Positions 8,874-13,887 of a DNA stretch of 19,308 nt are shown piece after piece. The stretch is from Planctomycetota bacterium. Lineage in GTDB: Bacteria > Planctomycetota > Phycisphaerae > WQYP01. The notes below the pieces were generated by a model, which worked only from the letters and a program-made list of their open reading frames with translations, made no database searches and was not told the origin of the DNA. The translations under genes were made by a program, and so were the position numbers. The DNA is taken from the NCBI GenBank assembly GCA_021852245.1, contig JAJZNY010000230.1:1-19308 (forward strand), in the 5' to 3' direction. How positions within the stretch are numbered: the first letter of the stretch is position 1; the number at the start of each line of letters is the position of its first letter.

Positions 8874-10322
8874 TCACTTATTTGACTCCCGAATCGCTTT
8901 CGCCACCTCCTCCGCCGCATCCTTTGCAATATTTCTGGCGGCGACATAACTCAACGCTGCAGCCGCAACCGCGGCTTTCTCCGCCTTCTCCCTTCTTTCA
9001 CTTTCTTCCTCACGATAGGCGCGATCCTCACGCAGTCGCCGTTCCTCCAGATCCGCCGCCTTTTCCGCCGCCCGCCTTGTACGTGCAGCCTCCCGGGCCG
9101 CTTCTTCTGCCGCATTCGCGCTGCGCCGAGCTTCGGCGGCGTTCGCCTCCGTCGCCCGCGCCTGCTGAATGGCTGCATCTTCAATCAGCAGGTTGTATTG
9201 CTCCTGCGTCAGCGGCCGGCCCGCCGCCCGCATTTCCCGTACCTGATTAACCCTGCGAACTCTGTCGGCTTCAATCCGCCTGCGGCGCTCCTCCTCACGC
9301 CGTATTATCTCGCGTCTGCGAGCCTCCCATGCTCCGTAAACACGATCCGCCTCCTTCACCACCAGCTCAAAGGCCCAACCTGAACATGACCACCAATACT
9401 CAAGGAACGCTTTATCCAAATTCTTGCGTGCCTCGTCCGGCCTCGCCTGCCATTGTGTTGAATATCGAATCTTCCTGCGCGTCGGCCAGGAAAACTCGAG
9501 ATCGAAGCAGATGACCCAGAACTTTCGCCATTCCATTTTTAGCGCATCAAGCGCTCTATCGGTGGGGTGGCAGGCGGCGTTCCTCGCAAAACTCAGCCAA
9601 CCCCGCGTGGGCCCGTAGCTGAATTCCGAATACGCTGAGCGCCCGAGTTTTTCCTTGAGTAGCCGCTTAAAGACTGCAGCCTGCGGCCCCACACGGCGCA
9701 GGGCATCTTCGCCAGCCATCGCGGCGGCTTGTGCGAACGTGACGGGAAACTCGTCCATCACCTGCTCTATTTCCTGATTGGTGAGGGTGCGCTGGCGGAT
9801 GACGACATTCCCATCGGTGTCGATATCACGTACCCTGAAAACGCCCTGCGCGAGAATGGTCCGCCGGAAATCAAAGAGTTCACGGAAGGCGAAGAGCAGG
9901 GCCAGGGTACCGGGCCCCAGATCGCGCCGCAATTCAGCGCGGATTTGCACGGGCAATTTGAAGGGTTCGAGCATGGAGGTTCGATAGGTTGGCGAATTGT
10001 CGATGAACGAGCTTGCCGGGATGTCGGGTTCGGAGACCGGCTCTTCAGTGACATTGAAAAGCCACGCTGGAAAATGGATGCGGTGAAAACGCCGATATGC
10101 CTCAAGTGCTTCCGCGTCAAATTTGTTCTGCTCCCTTTCGCGCTCCGCTTCTCGCCGCCGGATGTTTTGACGCATCCATTTCACCGCCCTGATCCCCATG
10201 ACGATACAGATGATCGCCATAATCGCACTGACCGGGGTTCTGAAGAGGTATACGATGAACTCGCAGATCAAACCGAGGATGAGAACAATGGTGATCAGTA
10301 CGGCGGCGATGGCACATGGCAT
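8874..10322 (-). CDS. Membrane-anchored coiled-coil protein with FPxWLF domain
   Basis: 482 aa. Function unknown. Residues 3-27 and about 30-48 are two hydrophobic segments, so the protein is probably anchored in the inner membrane. A basic stretch (RQNIRRREAEREREQ) follows. A domain at about 80-320 carries FPAWLFNV (84-91), ELRRDLG (130-136), a beta-hairpin-like DGNVVIRQRTLT (170-181) and EYWW (308-311). The same series of motifs occurs in the 303-aa protein upstream, so the two share a domain by duplication. The C-terminal third is extremely rich in Ala, Glu and Arg with no proline over long runs, a long coiled coil. The ATG at 10322 is chosen because GGAGGTG lies 6 nt upstream; the open frame to 10439 lacks a good site and would overlap the previous gene. 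It is separated by 79 bp from the next gene and by 106 bp from the previous one, consistent with one operon. Confidence 0.8.
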   Translation of the reverse strand: MPCAIAAVLITIVLILGLICEFIVYLFRTPVSAIMAIICIVMGIRAVKWMRQNIRRREAEREREQNKFDAEALEAYRRFHRIHFPAWLFNVTEEPVSEPDIPASSFIDNSPTYRTSMLEPFKLPVQIRAELRRDLGPGTLALLFAFRELFDFRRTILAQGVFRVRDIDTDGNVVIRQRTLTNQEIEQVMDEFPVTFAQAAAMAGEDALRRVGPQAAVFKRLLKEKLGRSAYSEFSYGPTRGWLSFARNAACHPTDRALDALKMEWRKFWVICFDLEFSWPTRRKIRYSTQWQARPDEARKNLDKAFLEYWWSCSGWAFELVVKEADRVYGAWEARRREIIRREEERRRRIEADRVRRVNQVREMRAAGRPLTQEQYNLLIEDAAIQQARATEANAAEARRSANAAEEAAREAARTRRAAEKAADLEERRLREDRAYREEESERREKAEKAAVAAAALSYVAARNIAKDAAEEVAKAIRESNK

Positions 10323-10328
10323 GGAATT

Positions 10329-10335
10329 CACCTCC
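10329..10335 (-). promoter_or_regulatory. Shine-Dalgarno site fixing the start of the 482-aa gene
   Basis: GGAGGTG on the minus strand, 6 nt before the ATG at 10322. An identical heptamer precedes the paralogous 303-aa gene. Confidence 0.75.
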
Positions 10336-10428
10336 ATTGATAAAGCCGGGTATCCAGCATCCGCCCCGGCACAAGCCACGCGACGCCGTCCCAGACAAAC
10401 CTGATTCATCCCACGCGCTGCGGGGACC

Positions 10429-11340
10429 TTACGCTGCACCTCCGTCGCCAGCCTTCAGCAGCCGGCGATCCTCCTGCGCCGGCAATGCGTGGGATGGTGC
10501 ACGTCTTACGTCGGGCTCAGTGGGGCGTGCCGCCCGCGGCTCCTTAATTCGCAAAACAAAATTGCGAACGATGACATCTTCCGACTCGTCCACCGACCGG
10601 CCACCCTCTCCCACGGGAATCCCCTTCTCCAGCCGGAGGTAGTCATAGGCCTTATCCAAGGCCCACAGAGCGGATTGCCACCAGTACTGCCGCCATGCCG
10701 TATCGAACTGTGACGGGGTGGGGGCATCGCGATGGTCCCAGAGCAGGTACCACGGGGGGATATCCCACGGATCCTCGGGGCTGGTGTTGCGCACCGACGC
10801 AAGGCAAAGCCCCCAATCCCGCGGCATGGCGGCCATGAGCGTGGCGGCGAATTCGGCGCCGTTGCTGCGCCCCGGATTTTCATCGCCGCGCCTTGAGCGT
10901 GCGGCGGCGGCGTGGATGACTTGCGGATTTATGGGTTGCTGCATCATGCATAAAACCGCCTCGTCAAAGGAGAGTTTTCGCCTGGTGACGATCACCTCCC
11001 CCGTGGAGGATCGCTGCTGCACGTCGGTCAAATTGGTGCGTAAGTCAGCTAACCGCCGGGTAAAGGCGCCGCCAAAACTGAGGAACATTCGCAGAGCGTC
11101 GCCACCGAAGTCGCGCCGCAGGTGTGGCCGGAATGGGAATGGCGCCGCTGCGTTGCGTTCAACGGTAAAAAGCCACGGAGGAAAAGCGACCGCGAAAAGT
11201 CGGGCCTGTTCGGTTGAGATATCGACTTGGCCAAGGGGGGGTTCCGGGTGATACGATTGGCGGGCTAGATTCGCCGCCCCGGAGCGGGTTGCCGATGCCG
11301 CCGAAGCGGGTGATTCAGGTTGTGTATGCAGCGGAATCAA
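10429..11340 (-). CDS. FPxWLF-domain protein, soluble paralogue of the next gene
   Basis: 303 aa, function unknown, no membrane segment. Landmarks are FPPWLFTV (53-60), HLRRDFG (73-79), TGEVIVTRRKLSFDEAVLCM (113-132) and QYWWQSALWAL (218-228). All four occur in the same order in the 482-aa protein encoded next, so they are paralogues. This one lacks the N-terminal membrane anchor and the C-terminal coiled coil, and instead has a Pro/Ala/Ser-rich N-terminus (1-40) and a polar tail. The start is TTG at 11340, placed by GGAGGTG 7 nt upstream; no ATG or GTG nearby has such a site. It is the first gene of the leftward block and would be read from the promoter at 11736-11764 through a long leader. 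Confidence 0.75.
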   Translation of the reverse strand: MIPLHTQPESPASAASATRSGAANLARQSYHPEPPLGQVDISTEQARLFAVAFPPWLFTVERNAAAPFPFRPHLRRDFGGDALRMFLSFGGAFTRRLADLRTNLTDVQQRSSTGEVIVTRRKLSFDEAVLCMMQQPINPQVIHAAAARSRRGDENPGRSNGAEFAATLMAAMPRDWGLCLASVRNTSPEDPWDIPPWYLLWDHRDAPTPSQFDTAWRQYWWQSALWALDKAYDYLRLEKGIPVGEGGRSVDESEDVIVRNFVLRIKEPRAARPTEPDVRRAPSHALPAQEDRRLLKAGDGGAA

Positions 11341-11347
11341 GGGATTA

Positions 11348-11354
11348 CACCTCC
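11348..11354 (-). promoter_or_regulatory. Shine-Dalgarno site deciding a TTG start
   Basis: GGAGGTG on the minus strand, 7 nt before the TTG at 11340. Confidence 0.7.
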
Positions 11355-11392
11355 AGCATATAGGTCCTTACATTTCAACAGACTCCATTAAA

Positions 11393-11463
11393 CGGGGCGC
11401 AGTACTCAGAGCGCGACGCCTCAGAGCGTAACGGCCGGGGCGCAATCCCGGGGCGCAGTACTC
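11393..11463. repeat. Direct repeat pair, 15 bp
   Basis: CGGGGCGCAGTACTC occurs at 11393-11407 and 11449-11463, start to start 56 bp. The second copy lies in the loop and arm of the hairpin at 11432-11471. Confidence 0.6.
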
Positions 11464-11471
11464 CCCGGCCG
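11432..11471. repeat. Perfect 9-bp inverted repeat in the leader
   Basis: CGGCCGGGG (11432-11440) and CCCCGGCCG (11463-11471) can pair around a 22-base loop. It lies in the transcribed leader of the leftward block. No T-run follows on the minus strand, so it is not a standard terminator. Confidence 0.5.
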
Positions 11472-11490
11472 CTTACGATGGGCGTAAGCG
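11470..11490. repeat. Perfect 8-bp hairpin in the leader
   Basis: CGCTTACG (11470-11477) pairs with CGTAAGCG (11483-11490) around a 5-base loop. It abuts the larger inverted repeat and could form a stable RNA stem. Confidence 0.5.
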
Positions 11491-11522
11491 TATCGGCTGC
11501 GGTGCAGGCGGCGGACAAAGCT

Positions 11523-11576
11523 ATCGCCGCGAAATATGCGCAGCGTGCCATCGCCACGAAATATGCGCGGCGTGCC
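11523..11576. repeat. Tandem duplication, 2 x 27 bp
   Basis: Two adjacent 27-base units (11523-11549 and 11550-11576) differ at two positions, both purine-purine changes (unit positions 7 and 20). A period of 27 keeps reading frame, and on the minus strand it reads MARRAYFVA then MARCAYFAA. A small leader peptide is possible but has no ribosome site, so I do not call one. Confidence 0.7.
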
Positions 11577-11735
11577 ATCTGCACGGCGCCGTGATTCAAG
11601 TGCCGTAAAACCGCACATTCTCAGGCTAAGGTTGCCAGTTACCGCCAGGCGCGGCGGGCGTCACCTCAGGTATGGTTGCGGCAGGAACACGGTCCGTCAG
11701 TTTGCCGTGCCGTAAGCCATTCTTCCATTGACTAA

Positions 11736-11764
11736 ATATTATCCGATAATCGATTTTCTGTCAA
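11736..11764 (-). promoter_or_regulatory. Sigma70-type promoter of the leftward accessory block
   Basis: On the minus strand TTGACA (11759-11764) is followed after exactly 17 bases by TAATAT (11736-11741). This matches the -35 perfectly and the -10 closely. Transcription would start near 11729 and run about 390 nt before the TTG start at 11340. Use of this promoter is inferred. Confidence 0.65.
11738..11750. promoter_or_regulatory. Palindrome overlapping the -10, candidate operator
   Basis: ATTATC-C-GATAAT is a perfect 6-bp palindrome around one base, overlapping the -10 box and spacer of the minus-strand promoter. A neighbouring palindrome AATCGATT lies at 11748-11755. The position fits a repressor site; no regulator gene is in the window. 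Confidence 0.4.
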
Positions 11765-12087
11765 GCGCTCGAAATGCCCTTCAGGAGCATGGATTCGGCG
11801 TGCAGAGTCGCCGCAAAACACCCCCGGCTATGCTTCCCCATATCCCGCCGCATCCATGGCATCGGCTGCGATGGAACAGGTAACGATTGCGCAACATGGC
11901 ATCTGCACGCTCTACGTGCAATTTTCCAAGTCCACCCGTCTGCCAGCAGCCAAGCGTCCCCTGCGAAAAAAATAGTTCGCAGTTCCATCGCTCATCGCAC
12001 CGGCCCTGCCCGCAATTGTCCCCACGCCCCACTTTTCGGCCGCAGCCATCACAATCGCGAATTTCGCTCCAAAATAGGCCAAATGCG

Positions 12088-12178
12088 ACGAGCCTTATTT
12101 TACGTTCAGGCCTTATCGTAAAATAACGACTCGCGTTAAGTTAAAAAGTAAAATAACGCGGTGGCTGTCAACGCGAGT
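12088..12178. repeat. Nested inverted and direct repeats
   Basis: TTATTTTACG (12095-12104) pairs with CGTAAAATAA (12117-12126). GTAAAATAACG occurs directly at 12118-12128 and 12148-12158, exactly 30 bp apart. ACTCGCGTT (12129-12137) pairs with AACGCGAGT (12170-12178). The arrangement could be an operator array or the remnant of a small mobile element. Confidence 0.55.
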
Positions 12179-12287
12179 GGCATAAATCTGAATTCGGAAA
12201 GCGTGGGCGGACCTACGAATACCATGATTATCTGGCCATTCTGGCGGAGGGGACCGAATAGTCGCGTCGAACCCGCCTTGGCATTAA

Positions 12288-12308
12288 CACGGCCGCTGCT
12301 GCGCCGTG
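12288..12308. repeat. Small inverted repeat upstream of usp
   Basis: CACGGC (12288-12293) pairs with GCCGTG (12303-12308), just upstream of the TATAAT box. It is short enough to be chance. Confidence 0.25.
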
Positions 12309-12335
12309 AATGGCGTGCGGCGTCGGGCTTTGCGT

Positions 12336-12341
12336 TATAAT
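12336..12341 (+). promoter_or_regulatory. Candidate -10 box of the usp gene
   Basis: A perfect TATAAT about 48 bases before the usp start. The sequence 17 bases upstream (GCGTGC) is not a good -35, so the promoter is weak or activator-dependent, or the match is chance. Confidence 0.4.
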
Positions 12342-12388
12342 CCCCATACCAGCTCGTTCGTCAGCCGGGGGCAAATGATCAGAAGGGG

Positions 12389-12802
12389 ATGTCATTGAAA
12401 ATCATGCTGGCCATTTCAGATCATTGGGTGTGCGACGCCCGGATCGATGCGCTGGCAACATGGACACTCAAGCTGGAACGCGAGGTGCTTTGTGTGCATG
12501 TGGCCCCCGGCGGCATGCAGCCGGAACACATCGAGACGCCCGGCGAGAAAATTCTCAAGGACATCACCGCCCGCATCGCAAAAACGAATCCCAAAGTGCA
12601 GTCGCTGCTGCTCTTTGCCACCGATATCGCCGAAGCGCTCAACAAAACCATCTCCGAGCACCGGGTAAGTCTGATGGTGATGGGGTTATCGCGTCAGGGG
12701 CTGCTGGAGCGGCTTATCGAGGGTAACATCCCCCGCGCCATTTTTGCCCAATGCCAGATACCGATTCTCGCCCTGCCGGCGAATTGGGACGGCGTGATTT
12801 AA
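12389..12802 (+). CDS. Universal stress protein (UspA family)
   Basis: 137 aa, the usual length of a single-domain Usp. The N-terminal strand KIMLAIS, the strand REVLCVHVAP, and the C-terminal block VMGLSRQGLLERLIEGNIPR followed by CQIPILALP match the Usp fold; the last block stands where ATP-binding members have G-x2-G-x9-G-S/T, here degenerate (GLSRQGLLERLIEGN), so nucleotide binding is uncertain. The start is ambiguous: the ATG at 12389 directly abuts the AGAAGGGG site (12381-12388), whereas the in-frame TTG at 12395 sits 6 nt after it and would give the typical N-terminus MKIMLAIS. It is the only rightward gene here and converges on the sugar-nucleotide gene with 40 bp between stop codons. 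Confidence 0.8.
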   Translation: MSLKIMLAISDHWVCDARIDALATWTLKLEREVLCVHVAPGGMQPEHIETPGEKILKDITARIAKTNPKVQSLLLFATDIAEALNKTISEHRVSLMVMGLSRQGLLERLIEGNIPRAIFAQCQIPILALPANWDGVI

Positions 12803-12842
12803 TATTTTTACAATGTAATCCCGCGATCCGTTCGCCGCGAAT

Positions 12843-13820
12843 TCAGGCCGCCGCCGAAATGCCCAGCTTCCGGCGATAATATTCAATGGTACGAAGCAGA
12901 CCGTCCCGACGGCTGATCGTGGGTTGCCATCCGAGCAGTTGTTTGGCCAGGGTGATATCGGGGCAGCGCTGGCGGGGGTCATCCGGCGGAAGCGGGGTAT
13001 GGCGAATTTCGCTTTTGGATCCGCAGAGTTCGCGGATTTCACGGGCGATCTGCATCACCGAAACTTCATCCGGGTTGCCGATGTTCACGGGCAGATGATA
13101 GTCCGGCGACTCCATCAGAAGCAGGAAGCCGCGAATCTCGTCATCCACATAGCAGAGGGAGCGGGTCTGCGAGCCGTCTCCCTGTACGGTGAGGGGTTCA
13201 CCGCGGAGCGCCTGCTTGATGAATGCGACCACCACCCGTCCGTCGTCCACGGCAAGCCGCGGGCCGTAGGTATTGAAGATGCGCACGATGCGCGTGTCGA
13301 CACCGCGCTCACGGTGATACACCATCGCGGCGGCTTCCATGAAGCGTTTGCTTTCGTCATACATGCTGCGCATGCCGACGGGATTAACATTTCCCCAATA
13401 CGACTCCTTCTGCGGGTGCTCCAGCGGATCGCCGTAACATTCGCTGGTGGACGCGACAAAGATCCGCGCCCGGCATTTTTCGGCAAGTTCAAGGAGTTCG
13501 ATGGTGGCCAGCGCGTTGACCTTCAGGGTAATGACCTGCTGTTTGACATACCCCACCGGGCTGGCGGGGCTGGCCAGATGCCAGATACGGTCGAAGGATT
13601 GATTTTTCAATTCCGGCGGCAGCCCCTGCGCCAGATCGGCGGTAATCAGTCTGAACCGCGGATTGGTTTTGAGATGGCTGATGTTGTCGCTCGAGCCGGT
13701 GACCAATGAATCAACGCCGATCACCTCATGTCCCAATTCGAGGAGTCGATCGGTGAGGTGTGAACCTAAAAATCCCGCCGCGCCGGTCACCAGTACCCGT
13801 TGTGTGCTCATTTTCGTCAT
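12843..13820 (-). CDS. UDP-glucuronate decarboxylase-type SDR (UDP-xylose synthase)
   Basis: 325 aa, the normal length of bacterial Uxs-type enzymes, which convert UDP-glucuronate to UDP-xylose with bound NAD+. It is an extended short-chain dehydrogenase: NAD-binding GAAGFLG (13-19), acidic D37 after the second strand, HLASPASP (81-88), STSECYG (124-130), the segment HPQKESYWGNVNPVGMRS (135-152) typical of Uxs, and the catalytic pair Y154/K158 in YDESKR (Uxs usually has YDEGKR). RIFNTYGPR and the DDPRQRCPDI segment near the C-terminus also fit. The start is the ATG at 13820; an in-frame ATG three codons on is the alternative. It is the last gene of the leftward unit, 67 bp after the RND transporter, and probably supplies an activated pentose for an envelope glycan or lipid. 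A related UDP-sugar epimerase/decarboxylase activity cannot be excluded. Confidence 0.85.
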   Translation of the reverse strand: MTKMSTQRVLVTGAAGFLGSHLTDRLLELGHEVIGVDSLVTGSSDNISHLKTNPRFRLITADLAQGLPPELKNQSFDRIWHLASPASPVGYVKQQVITLKVNALATIELLELAEKCRARIFVASTSECYGDPLEHPQKESYWGNVNPVGMRSMYDESKRFMEAAAMVYHRERGVDTRIVRIFNTYGPRLAVDDGRVVVAFIKQALRGEPLTVQGDGSQTRSLCYVDDEIRGFLLLMESPDYHLPVNIGNPDEVSVMQIAREIRELCGSKSEIRHTPLPPDDPRQRCPDITLAKQLLGWQPTISRRDGLLRTIEYYRRKLGISAAA

Positions 13821-13887
13821 TTATTTATTCCGTTTTGCCAATCCAAGCTACCCATACGTGCCGCTATATTAGCCGAAACTCGGTCGA

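Larger units (their letters stand above)
11341..12388. other. Long intergenic region between the two halves of the window
   Basis: 1048 bases with no convincing gene on either strand; the open frames here (for example minus strand 11761-12032) are short, Cys/Arg/Trp-rich and lack ribosome sites. It contains two hairpins and a tandem repeat in the leader of the leftward block (11432-11576), a strong minus-strand promoter (11736-11764), a nest of inverted and direct repeats in AT-richer DNA (12088-12178) and a TATAAT box for the rightward usp gene (12336-12341). The stretch 11770-12080 shows nothing I can name and could be decayed coding or mobile DNA. Confidence 0.6.

Noticed and set aside
8795..8947. 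N-terminal extension of the 721-aa protein by 51 codons
   Set aside because: The extension is Arg/Cys-rich, overlaps the end of the 482-aa gene and lacks a ribosome site, whereas the ATG at 8794 has one.
11523..11576. CRISPR array
   Set aside because: Only two adjacent copies without spacers; no cas genes in the window.
11375..11599. Possible 74-codon leader peptide on the minus strand spanning the tandem repeat
   Set aside because: The frame is open and starts with a hydrophobic stretch, but neither the TTG nor the internal ATG has a ribosome site, and the 3' part is Pro/Arg-rich.
11761..12032. Two short overlapping minus-strand frames in the intergenic region
   Set aside because: Cys/Trp/Arg-rich, no ribosome site, upstream of the inferred promoter of the block. 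They could be decayed coding DNA but nothing supports a gene.
12803..12842. Bidirectional terminator between the convergent usp and UDP-xylose synthase genes
   Set aside because: The 40-bp gap has only a weak CGCG pairing and a short T-run before it; no stem strong enough to call.
12924..13709. Plus-strand open frame of 261 codons
   Set aside because: Antisense shadow of the UDP-xylose synthase gene, which has all SDR motifs in the other strand.
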